Source: Segatella buccae ATCC 33574
Lineage (GTDB): Bacteria; Bacteroidota; Bacteroidia; Bacteroidales; Bacteroidaceae
DNA length: 64,000 nt
NCBI RefSeq assembly: GCF_000184945.1
Contig: NZ_GL586311.1
Location: 1,088,617-1,152,616, forward strand
Direction of reading: 5' to 3'
Shown: one piece after another, positions 33,632 to 42,455 of the stretch
How the letters are laid out: every line of letters starts with the position of its first letter
Numbering within the stretch: the stretch's first letter is position 1
Notes under the pieces: model-generated
The model's database searches: none
What the model was told of the DNA's origin: nothing
Seen by the model: the letters and a program-made list of their open reading frames with translations, nothing else
Program-made: the position numbers and the translations under genes

Positions 33632-36600
33632 ATGCCATATAGTAAAATAGTGACGCTTAGACAAATGCGTCCCGCTTATAATATTAAGGAGGAGAGCAAT
33701 GGAGAATGGAAATTTTTCATTGCTAACGATCAGTTTAACGAAGTTTTGCAAAAAGTAATCAGTGCCGTACGCAACAACGATGCAGATAACCATAAGTCGA
33801 TCTGGATTGCTGGAACATACGGTACAGGAAAGAGCCATGCCGGTGCTGTCATTCATCATCTGTTGTGTGACCCCATAGAAGATATTCGTGAATATGTGGA
33901 GGATGAATATAAGAAAGAAAAGTATGATATTTTGCGCAACAGCCTACTACAACTACGAGAGAAGAAGCGTCTTTTTCCCGTAAATATGTATGGCTATCAG
34001 AACATTGCTCATGAGGAGGACCTATCCCTCCAAATGCAACGTGAAATAAAACGTGCACTTTCAGCAGCAAAGATTGATATCACAGTACAGACAGACTTTG
34101 ATATGTATGTTCAACATGTTGAGAATCAACCACAATTTTGGGAAAATCTTATTGAACAGAGTGCTCAGCTTGCAAGTGTAGCCCCTGATACTAATAAGCT
34201 GAAGCAACGTCTGAGAGCCGCTGATACAGATGTGCTTGAAAGTGTACGCCAAGCTTTGCGTATAGGAGGTTATGATATTCGTTTACAGAGCAATAATCTT
34301 AAGCAATGGATATTTGAGGTGCAAAATGCCCTTCGAGAGAAAACTGATTACAATGGTTTATTGATTATTTGGGATGAATTTACTGAAGTAATGACCTCAA
34401 GCATAGGAACCCGTTTGTTAGTACAACTTCAGGAACTTGCAGAGGCTATGATGAATGCAGAGAATGACTCTTACTTCTTGTTTATATCTCATCCTTCTGC
34501 ACTAAATACGCTTAAAGAAGAAGAACGCGAAAAGACCAAAGGACGCTATCACTATATAATCTACAATATGGAACCAGTTTCGGCATTCAAAATTATGTCG
34601 AAAAAGTTTGAGATTGTAAATTATACCTTGTACATGATGCGTCAGGATAGTTTCTTTAACATCCATCCAGAATTATTGGAGATGTTCAGCACCACCAGTA
34701 CTGATACAGAACAGACGATAGAAAATATAAAAAATTTATTCCCACTACATCCAGCAACAGCAAATCTTGCAACTTATTATGCTCGTGAAGCAGGATCCAG
34801 CAGTAGAAGTGTATTTGAATTTCTGGCTAGTGATGCCGTGCACGAGTTCCTTGATGATGACGAAGCCTATAAGGCAGAGCAAACTATTACAGCTGATTAT
34901 CTATGGGACTATGTACAAGAATTCTTTGAAAGCGATAGTACTAAATTTGGTGCCGTTACTGAAAGATATAATAGTCACCACTTAGCTGTAGAAAGTCAAG
35001 GTGATTGTTATTTGAAGGTTTTCAAAGGTATCCTATTACTTAATGCTCTTAACAATATAGCCAACAACGATACTGTTACACCTAGTGAAGAGAATATCTA
35101 TAATCTTTTCTCTGGAACAAAGGTACAAGACGATCTGCCCACCATTCTTGATTTTTTTAATGATAAAAGCATTATTCAGCGCCAGCCAAACGGCAATTTT
35201 TCCATTCTATTCACAGCCCTGCCAGGAGATGAAATACAAAAGATAAAACAAGAATTAAAAACTTCGAGTTTCTTGTTTACTGATCAAGTAATTAAGTTCG
35301 GTAGTACAGCCTCCAATATTTTTACACGAAATTTATCACAAGTGGCACGCCCATATGCATTTCATTTTTTTGGCATACAGGGTAATGAGTATACCCTAAT
35401 GAATCAAATCGCAAATGCAAAGAAACAGACGCAGCCCTATGAAGTTTTTCTCGCTATTATGGTAGCTCGCAACAATCAAGAACTTTTGCTTTTGAAAGAG
35501 ATTGCAGAGAAAAATTGCAAGGATGAGCGCTTCACTACCATTTCTTTTGTCGTTATTGAGGCAATTATGGGTGATAAAGAATATGAGCGTTTTATTGAAT
35601 ACCAGGCAAATGCACAATGCGCACAAAGTCATGGCTTACCGCAACAGTATCAGACCTACACTAAGCAGGCCGCTGAAATGATACAGCAATGGGTTAATAA
35701 AATGCGTGGCAACAATGTGACGTTCTATCTCAATGGTGACAGTATGACCATTGTTGGTAGTAAAATGACCAGCACTATCAATGGTAGTATTGCGCCGAGT
35801 ATTTTCACAAGTGGTCCTGAATCATTAGAAACCATACGAACAAAATTTAGTGCAACTTATTGGAAAAAAGCATCTGTGAAAGCCACGGTTGATGCGGTGT
35901 TAAGTTATAATACGAAGCAAGATATTATAGATAAGTGTGGAGGCCCCGCTCGTCATGTGGAGTTCTTATTGCAAGACTGTGTAGACGATAACTTACAATG
36001 GAAGGATACCATCTCGCCCAATCATCCACTGAAGAAAGTCTGTGACTATGTGGATGAATGGCTCAGTGGTCGCCATACTGGCAAGAATCAAAGCTTTAAC
36101 CTTGGTGATAAGCTCATAGGTTTGACAGAAGCACCTTTTGGACTCTTCCAAAGTTATGCACCAATGGCAATGGTAGCCTTCGCCATGCGCAAGTATGTCA
36201 ATATAATCTTTGATACTAACGGGAAACAGCGTACTGCTCAGCATCTTGTAGAAGATGTTGTCGAATTATTCAAAGCATGGGAAAATGGTAAGACAAGCAA
36301 CAAATTGAATTTCATATTTGAGAGTAAGGAAGCTGGTCGAGTTTGCAAAAGCCTTATTAGAATGTTCAATTTGAATAAATTGAAGGGCTATTCTGACATC
36401 AGTAGTCTGAAAGATGCTCGTTGGGCTGTACTTCATGTGTATTGTAAGGAGAAAGGCTATCCACTTTGGTCATTAAAAAATATCGAAGAATGTTCTCCTG
36501 AAATAAAGGAATTCATAGACAATCTTATGCGTGTAGTGAGTGATCCCGAAAGCATGAAAAATCCAAGTTTGCTGGAAAATACAATCAACGGATACGATAC

Positions 36601-37033
36601 TTTAAAAACAGACTTTGGTAATTTACTCATACCATCTGCAAACAACTTCCATAAAGGCTTTGTCATATATATGCAGAGTATTGACAACGTAAATGTAATG
36701 GACGAGGAAGTGGAAGAAGCACTAAAATATCTCCACGAGCATTTGGAAAGTGAAGTTGGACTATGGACAGAGGAAGAAGTGAAAGACAAATTGAAAGATT
36801 GGCGTATATCTAAAGTTACGCCTATAGTTCAGCCCGCATCAACTTCTAATCCTTCTACTATTATAGATGACTCTTCTGTAGATACACCTGCGGTTGATTC
36901 TGAAGAGTTAAAAAAGAAGCGTAATAAAGCTATCAACCGTATAAACAATAGTGAAGATCTGCGTCAAGCTATTGAAAATATGATTACCGAAGAAGATAGT
37001 TTCGTTATAGATATATTGTTGAAATATGTATAA
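33632..37033 (+). CDS. brxC: BREX ATPase BrxC (PglY-like)
   Basis: A 1133-aa P-loop protein with Walker A in IAGTYGTGKSHAGAVIHHLL (about residues 59-78) and Walker B in LLIIWDEFTEV (about 243). This is followed by a long mixed helical region of the BrxC/PglY type. BrxC is the large AAA+ ATPase common to all BREX types and is thought to form oligomers on DNA with PglZ and the modification enzyme. Length is close to that of other BrxC proteins (about 1100-1200 aa). The stop overlaps the pglZ start by 8 nt. Confidence 0.9.
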   Translation: MPYSKIVTLRQMRPAYNIKEESNGEWKFFIANDQFNEVLQKVISAVRNNDADNHKSIWIAGTYGTGKSHAGAVIHHLLCDPIEDIREYVEDEYKKEKYDILRNSLLQLREKKRLFPVNMYGYQNIAHEEDLSLQMQREIKRALSAAKIDITVQTDFDMYVQHVENQPQFWENLIEQSAQLASVAPDTNKLKQRLRAADTDVLESVRQALRIGGYDIRLQSNNLKQWIFEVQNALREKTDYNGLLIIWDEFTEVMTSSIGTRLLVQLQELAEAMMNAENDSYFLFISHPSALNTLKEEEREKTKGRYHYIIYNMEPVSAFKIMSKKFEIVNYTLYMMRQDSFFNIHPELLEMFSTTSTDTEQTIENIKNLFPLHPATANLATYYAREAGSSSRSVFEFLASDAVHEFLDDDEAYKAEQTITADYLWDYVQEFFESDSTKFGAVTERYNSHHLAVESQGDCYLKVFKGILLLNALNNIANNDTVTPSEENIYNLFSGTKVQDDLPTILDFFNDKSIIQRQPNGNFSILFTALPGDEIQKIKQELKTSSFLFTDQVIKFGSTASNIFTRNLSQVARPYAFHFFGIQGNEYTLMNQIANAKKQTQPYEVFLAIMVARNNQELLLLKEIAEKNCKDERFTTISFVVIEAIMGDKEYERFIEYQANAQCAQSHGLPQQYQTYTKQAAEMIQQWVNKMRGNNVTFYLNGDSMTIVGSKMTSTINGSIAPSIFTSGPESLETIRTKFSATYWKKASVKATVDAVLSYNTKQDIIDKCGGPARHVEFLLQDCVDDNLQWKDTISPNHPLKKVCDYVDEWLSGRHTGKNQSFNLGDKLIGLTEAPFGLFQSYAPMAMVAFAMRKYVNIIFDTNGKQRTAQHLVEDVVELFKAWENGKTSNKLNFIFESKEAGRVCKSLIRMFNLNKLKGYSDISSLKDARWAVLHVYCKEKGYPLWSLKNIEECSPEIKEFIDNLMRVVSDPESMKNPSLLENTINGYDTLKTDFGNLLIPSANNFHKGFVIYMQSIDNVNVMDEEVEEALKYLHEHLESEVGLWTEEEVKDKLKDWRISKVTPIVQPASTSNPSTIIDDSSVDTPAVDSEELKKKRNKAINRINNSEDLRQAIENMITEEDSFVIDILLKYV

Positions 37034-39446
37034 GAAACCGTTCAGAGAAATGGATGCCCTCAAGACATATATTGAGGAGGATAAACAGGCGAAAGGTATT
37101 GATGCTTTTACGCTTGATAGATATCCAATACGATTTGTACTATTTGATAATTTTCGAGACTGTTATGACTTTGTGGATTTCCTACAAACAGAACAAGGTA
37201 TACATGTTGAAAGTGTTGATCATTGGATAGATTCCAATTATCCAGACTTACTCATTACACATGTGGAACTTGCCTCTCGTATAGCTGAACATATAAAGAG
37301 AAAAAGTCCTAATGACTGTGTGATTGCCCCTTTCTCTGAGTTAGCACGATTTTATGACAATGAAGATAAAAAGTCTTTTGATGCTTTGATAAAAACTATT
37401 AAAGCAATTGAGGCAACACCAAAAGCTCAGGAAAAGCACCAACGTGTTTATATTCCACTTGTCGGTCTTGAAGGTAAAATGGATACCTTCAAGAATGACA
37501 GCCAAATCAATATTTGGAGATTGATATCAGAGACTAAAGACCTAACATATAAGCTCATTCTTACAAAAGACACAGACTTCGGTGTAAGTGGTCTGAATGC
37601 TAATTATACCATTGTAAACAATATCCGGGAATGGTTGAATATATGGAAAGATAGTAAGAAACAAATATCTCCACAAATAATTTGCAAATCAAAGGCTATA
37701 TTTGCTAATGCTCGGTTTGCACAACCAGACAATGCCTTCTCTTATCAGGCTTGCAGTAATGCATATCAATTTTTGACTGTAGGTTTAAATCTTGAATTTG
37801 GTGCTATTGAGCCATTAGAAAGTGATGGGGATAATTGGAATAAATTAGCAGAGAGTATTGATGTTAGTAATGGCTTCAATTTTGACAAATATGTTAAACA
37901 ATACTTTAGTATAAATAACATAGAAACATATAAGGAGTTTATTCGTCTATGGTTTGACAATCCTTATGTATTCAATCGTTGGCTTTTAACACGTTTCTAT
38001 ATTAGTAAAGCAAATGGTGAAGGTTATTTATGCAGATGCCTTAATGCCACCTCTTCTTATGGTACAAATGAGCTGATAGAGAAAATAGCAGGGGATATAA
38101 CGGAAATTGATGCAGAAATGGAAGTACGAAAATACTGCCTTACCTATGCTGCCCAAAAGAATATTCAATTGTCGGATGCTGCAGAAAATATGATGGTAAA
38201 ATCTTTACAAACTTTACCTGCAAAGATGGGGTATTCTGGCACTTTAAGATATTTTACGGGAATCACACAAAAAGAAAAAGAACTAGCAGTAAGTTGGTTG
38301 GCACAAGGCTTTATTGTGCCTAAGGACATTGCTACATTCTTCCCAGATCTTTATACCTATATGAATGAAGGTATTGGGGGTGCAACTGGAGTACCAGACT
38401 GGGTGAATCCATACATTGAGCAATATAAAAAAGCTAAGATTACTAATCGATACACAACAGAAATCGAACAACTTATAAATAAACTTAATGGCTCAGAGTC
38501 TTCATTTGATGTGTGGTACAATTCTTTCTGTTCTACTTATACCTTACTACAAAACCGTGGAGACATTGAAGTTTTTTATTGGATTGATGGATTGGGGATC
38601 GACTGGATTCCTCTAATTAAAAGCATTATTGCAGAGAGAAAAGACCAGCAGATTTTCCTCAACGAAATAAGAATAGCCCGTTCCCTTCTTCCTACTAGGA
38701 CTGAAATAAATAAGAAAGATTTACAGCGCCTTCTTCCTCAGGGAGTTCAATTGGAGAAATCCGGAGATCTTGACACCTTGGCTCATCGCCCTGATAATAT
38801 AAGTCCATTTACAATTATCAAAGAGATAGATGTTATACGAAGAAGCATTGAAGAAATTTTGCAGAAATATATAGGTAAGAAGATTGCGATTATTTCTGAT
38901 CATGGTCTGACCTATTTATCGCAATTGCTTAAGGGTAAAAATATGCCTAGTGTTGAAAGCGATCATCACGGACGTATTGCCATTCGTGAAAAGGCGGATT
39001 CTACTATGGATAGTAGCTATTTCCGTTTAGAGGATAATAAAACTTTATGTGCGTTAAAGCATGAATCGCTTTGTGCCAAAGTTCCATCTGGACAAGGTGC
39101 CCATGGTGGCTGTACGCCTGAAGAGGTATTAGTACCCATTTTTATCATTTCAAGTACTCCTATGGCAACTAACTGGTCATTCAATCTACTCACTTGTGAA
39201 ATAAGTGGATCAAATCCACGCATACAATTTGAAATTAAGAATATGCCGTCAGCTGAAGTTCCTTACGTACTTTATAGTGGGGTAAAATATAATGTTCATC
39301 ATCTGAGTGGTGATACATATGAAACAGATGATATAATCTTAAATGCCAATATTTTAGATTTTACGCTTCATATCGGAGGAATTGTTCGTCCAATGAAGAT
39401 TAAGGTAACAACAGGCATTCAAGAAGAAGACCCGTTTGACTTTTAA
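37026..39446 (+). CDS. pglZ: BREX alkaline-phosphatase-fold protein PglZ
   Basis: An 806-aa protein with a C-terminal PglZ domain of alkaline-phosphatase type. YWIDGLGIDWI (about residue 520) carries the first metal-site Asp, IAIISDHGLTYL (about 621) the DH pair, and SDHHGRIAIRE and GQGAHGGCTPEEVLVP follow. PglZ is a hallmark of BREX and pgl systems and acts as a nuclease or phosphodiesterase in some members. The N-terminal ~450 residues are helical with no recognised motif. It overlaps brxC and is 13 bp before brxL. Confidence 0.92.
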   Translation: MYKKPFREMDALKTYIEEDKQAKGIDAFTLDRYPIRFVLFDNFRDCYDFVDFLQTEQGIHVESVDHWIDSNYPDLLITHVELASRIAEHIKRKSPNDCVIAPFSELARFYDNEDKKSFDALIKTIKAIEATPKAQEKHQRVYIPLVGLEGKMDTFKNDSQINIWRLISETKDLTYKLILTKDTDFGVSGLNANYTIVNNIREWLNIWKDSKKQISPQIICKSKAIFANARFAQPDNAFSYQACSNAYQFLTVGLNLEFGAIEPLESDGDNWNKLAESIDVSNGFNFDKYVKQYFSINNIETYKEFIRLWFDNPYVFNRWLLTRFYISKANGEGYLCRCLNATSSYGTNELIEKIAGDITEIDAEMEVRKYCLTYAAQKNIQLSDAAENMMVKSLQTLPAKMGYSGTLRYFTGITQKEKELAVSWLAQGFIVPKDIATFFPDLYTYMNEGIGGATGVPDWVNPYIEQYKKAKITNRYTTEIEQLINKLNGSESSFDVWYNSFCSTYTLLQNRGDIEVFYWIDGLGIDWIPLIKSIIAERKDQQIFLNEIRIARSLLPTRTEINKKDLQRLLPQGVQLEKSGDLDTLAHRPDNISPFTIIKEIDVIRRSIEEILQKYIGKKIAIISDHGLTYLSQLLKGKNMPSVESDHHGRIAIREKADSTMDSSYFRLEDNKTLCALKHESLCAKVPSGQGAHGGCTPEEVLVPIFIISSTPMATNWSFNLLTCEISGSNPRIQFEIKNMPSAEVPYVLYSGVKYNVHHLSGDTYETDDIILNANILDFTLHIGGIVRPMKIKVTTGIQEEDPFDF

Positions 39447-39459
39447 TAAATGAATATTT

Positions 39460-40923
39460 ATGAAAGAAGAAATATGTAATAAGATAAGACAGCATTTCTC
39501 GGCAATGTCTATTTATAAAGACCCTGCATCAACAAGTAGTCTTTTTGCAGGACGAAACCTTCCTGCATTTGTTAGGGACTTCCTGCTGAAGCGCTATCTG
39601 AACATTCAGACTGGAGAGGTTGATAGAATGGCACTCTCTCAATTCTTAGATAAAGTTATTCCAGCAAAACAAGGTAGTGTTAAAGATAGATTGCAAAGTG
39701 GAGAAGAAGTTATGCTTTTGGCTCGCTTTGTAGTGTACATTGACATAGTAAAGAATGAGCGTCAATTTGCCATTCCTGATTATGGCATTAAGCAACGTGA
39801 GGGGTTAATTCCAGAATATGTCTATTCTCGTAACTCTGGAGAATTTGTTGAAGGTGAGAAATGGGGTATTATCAAACTTTGTCTACTGCCTGACGCCGAT
39901 GGCAAGAAAAACCATATCCAAATGGTAGATTATAAGCCATTCAAGCCTTATAGTTCTGTGGACATCTCCTATCTAGCAGAGGCGCGCCACTATTTCACTA
40001 CTTTAGAATGGATTGACGTATTGTTGTCTGCTATGGAGTATGACCCTGATGGATTTACATCACTAACCCAAAAAATAGAATTCCTTACCCGATTACTCAT
40101 TTTTATAGAGCCACGTCTAAATGTGATAGAATTGGCTCCAAAAGGAACAGGGAAAAGCTATGTATTTGGCAATCTTTCTAAGTATGGCTGGTTGGTAAGT
40201 GGTGGCAAGGTAACACGTGCTAAGTTGTTTTTTGACAAAACGAAACAGCAGAATGGTATTATCAAAAACCATGACTTTACAGTATTCGATGAGATACAGA
40301 CTATCGTTTTCCAAGAACCTGCTGAGATTCAAGCTGCTCTAAAATCATATTTGGAAAGTGGAAAGACAACCATTGATAATAATGAATTTTCTTCAGAGTG
40401 TGGCTTGATGCTTATGGGTAACATTCCTTTATCTGCTCAACACATGCCTGTGTCACCTTTTTATTTCACCAACCTGCCAGAGAACTTCCGTGAGTCGGCT
40501 TTGCTCGACCGCTTTCATTGCTTTATTGAAGGGTGGATTCTTCCACGAGTAGACAAAAGCATGATTTTCAAAGGATGGACTATCAATGTGGAATACTTTT
40601 CTGAAATTCTTCATACAATGCGTACACAAAATACCTATGGATTATTGTTCGATCAACTCGTCCGATTTGAAGAAAAAGCCGATGTGCGAGATAGTAAAGC
40701 TGTGAAGCGTATTGCTACAGCTTATATGAAACTGCTATTCCCGCACTGGCAGCGTACCGAAGATGTAAATGAGGAAGAATTTAAGATATATTGTCTTGAC
40801 CCAGCGATACATCGTCGTGGTATCGTAAAGGAACAATGTTATAACATCGATCCTGAGTTTAAGAGTCGAATGCCACACGTTGAAGTTGTACAAAAAGGTT
40901 TCACCGAAAACAAGCTTTTTTAA
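39460..40923 (+). CDS. brxL: BrxL-like AAA+ protein, short form
   Basis: 487 aa. The N-terminal DNA-binding part is followed by an AAA+ core: Walker A APKGTGKSY (226-234), then VSGGKVTRAKLFFD, Walker B FTVFDEIQ (273-280), GLMLMGNIPL (sensor 1) and an arginine-rich ALLDRFHCFIEGWILPR. Characterised type 1 BrxL proteins are about 670-690 aa with a C-terminal Lon-protease-like domain. This one stops after the AAA+ lid and ~60 more residues, so that domain is missing. The downstream gene begins 3 nt after the stop in another frame and does not encode it. Likely role: DNA translocase or effector of the BREX system. Confidence 0.85.
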   Translation: MKEEICNKIRQHFSAMSIYKDPASTSSLFAGRNLPAFVRDFLLKRYLNIQTGEVDRMALSQFLDKVIPAKQGSVKDRLQSGEEVMLLARFVVYIDIVKNERQFAIPDYGIKQREGLIPEYVYSRNSGEFVEGEKWGIIKLCLLPDADGKKNHIQMVDYKPFKPYSSVDISYLAEARHYFTTLEWIDVLLSAMEYDPDGFTSLTQKIEFLTRLLIFIEPRLNVIELAPKGTGKSYVFGNLSKYGWLVSGGKVTRAKLFFDKTKQQNGIIKNHDFTVFDEIQTIVFQEPAEIQAALKSYLESGKTTIDNNEFSSECGLMLMGNIPLSAQHMPVSPFYFTNLPENFRESALLDRFHCFIEGWILPRVDKSMIFKGWTINVEYFSEILHTMRTQNTYGLLFDQLVRFEEKADVRDSKAVKRIATAYMKLLFPHWQRTEDVNEEEFKIYCLDPAIHRRGIVKEQCYNIDPEFKSRMPHVEVVQKGFTENKLF

Positions 40924-40926
40924 TCG

Positions 40927-42393
40927 ATGGTTGTCTATTATATAAATAAGGTAAGCGATAATCTGAGAACATATACCTTTCCTTTTAAGGAAGGTGATAT
41001 TTGTATGCTCCATGAAGGAGATATTATAAAAACGGTTTATATCGATAGCGAGGTGGAAGATAATTCTATCTTTCGAGACTTCCGTTATGTTGACACAAAA
41101 TCTTTTAGGAGTTATCACTTTCCAAATACAGACACCATTCTTTGTGCCCCATATGGGAGAAGTAAGGCAAAAGGCGATAAAGCTCTTGTTTCGCTCCTGC
41201 TGACAGATTGTAATGGAGAATGGCTTACCGACTTCCTAAACGACACGTTGGCTATTCTGGAGGGTACACGTGACTACTGGGATCTAACAGTTCTTTGTCG
41301 ATTAACGAGAGAAGAAGATATTGACATCGTTTTTGAAACTCCTATAGAAAAGTCATTTATGAACAGGATGCCAAAGCTGGTATACCTACCTGAAACCGAT
41401 AATTTTAGAATTTACTCCGAAGAACTTAACTTGTCTGTTGGTGACTATTGTTTTTGTCATATAGCCAATGGCATTGTATTGATTCAAATAGATAAGGAAT
41501 CCAATATAATAGACAATGTATCAGATTTCAGATTGATAGAAAGTGTCAAAGAACCAGAAATCATGTTGCCATTGGGTACAACAATCCTCTACGATAACAC
41601 AAGTGTCAGAGAAGACAAGTTTTTGTCTCGTTTTGATAGTATAGTTCAGCAACCTGTATCCAAATCCATTTTATTTTGTGCTCTTAATGATTTACCTTTG
41701 TCTGAAGACGAAGATGTTAAGGATTATTTAGATGGAAAAGATGAAAGCGACATTTTTTCTGAAAACAAGTATTTGTCTTCTCTTTTCCTTGAGATTATAG
41801 GAATCTTCGAAAAAAAAATAGAGCAAAGAAACTATTCTATCTTACAAGATCTTGTTAACGGGGTTCCTAGAAGTGAAGTTACCAAGAAGAATAATCTTAC
41901 ACAAGAAAGGATACGACAACTATATAAGAAAATACTGGAAGAAATTAAGTCTATTCTTATAAATGAAGTTCATAAGAATGAGCAATTACGTAAGGACAAT
42001 GCGCAACTACATGCACAGGCTCAACTCTATATAGAGGAAATACAGCGATTAAGAAGCGTAGTAAAGGATGAAAGTTTGAGAGAGACTAGAAATCAAGTTG
42101 TAGATATCAACTCCCATGTTGCGGAATTACTTAATACTCCTGTCCAAAATCTAAATCTTTCAGTAAGAGCTATCAATGTACTGAATGTTATAGGTATCTC
42201 CACTTTTGGTGAAATACCCAAGATTGATGCAGCAGTTACCCTACTTAAGGTGAGAAACAGTGGAAGGAAAACAGTACATGATATAGAAGTTTTCATTGGC
42301 AAGTTTGGCCTTCAATTAGGAATGGCTTACAGTGAAATAGTCAATACATTGATGAATGTTGACTTAAGCAGGATCTCCCATTTTCTCAAATAA
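40927..42393 (+). CDS. Protein with sigma-region-4-like HTH and RNA polymerase alpha-CTD-like domain
   Basis: 488 aa, unknown as a whole. The first ~290 residues have no recognised motif. Residues ~302-345 (ILQDLVNGVPRSEVTKKNNL, then TQERIRQLYKKILEEI) look like a sigma-70 region 4 HTH. Residues 345-390 form a coiled coil. Residues ~400-466 (NLNLSVRAINVLNVIGISTF, then LLKVRNSGRKTVHDIE, then GLQLGM) follow the alpha-CTD of RNA polymerase nearly position by position, including RNxGRKS-like and GLxLGM ends. It is joined to brxL by 3 nt. Two transcription-type DNA-binding modules suggest it recruits or titrates RNA polymerase or recognises DNA for the BREX proteins; it is not a known BREX subunit. 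Confidence 0.72.
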   Translation: MVVYYINKVSDNLRTYTFPFKEGDICMLHEGDIIKTVYIDSEVEDNSIFRDFRYVDTKSFRSYHFPNTDTILCAPYGRSKAKGDKALVSLLLTDCNGEWLTDFLNDTLAILEGTRDYWDLTVLCRLTREEDIDIVFETPIEKSFMNRMPKLVYLPETDNFRIYSEELNLSVGDYCFCHIANGIVLIQIDKESNIIDNVSDFRLIESVKEPEIMLPLGTTILYDNTSVREDKFLSRFDSIVQQPVSKSILFCALNDLPLSEDEDVKDYLDGKDESDIFSENKYLSSLFLEIIGIFEKKIEQRNYSILQDLVNGVPRSEVTKKNNLTQERIRQLYKKILEEIKSILINEVHKNEQLRKDNAQLHAQAQLYIEEIQRLRSVVKDESLRETRNQVVDINSHVAELLNTPVQNLNLSVRAINVLNVIGISTFGEIPKIDAAVTLLKVRNSGRKTVHDIEVFIGKFGLQLGMAYSEIVNTLMNVDLSRISHFLK

Positions 42394-42455
42394 GGATTAT
42401 GCTTTAATAGTTGTATGATTTTCGTTGTCTATCATAATAGCAAAAATAAAAATAT

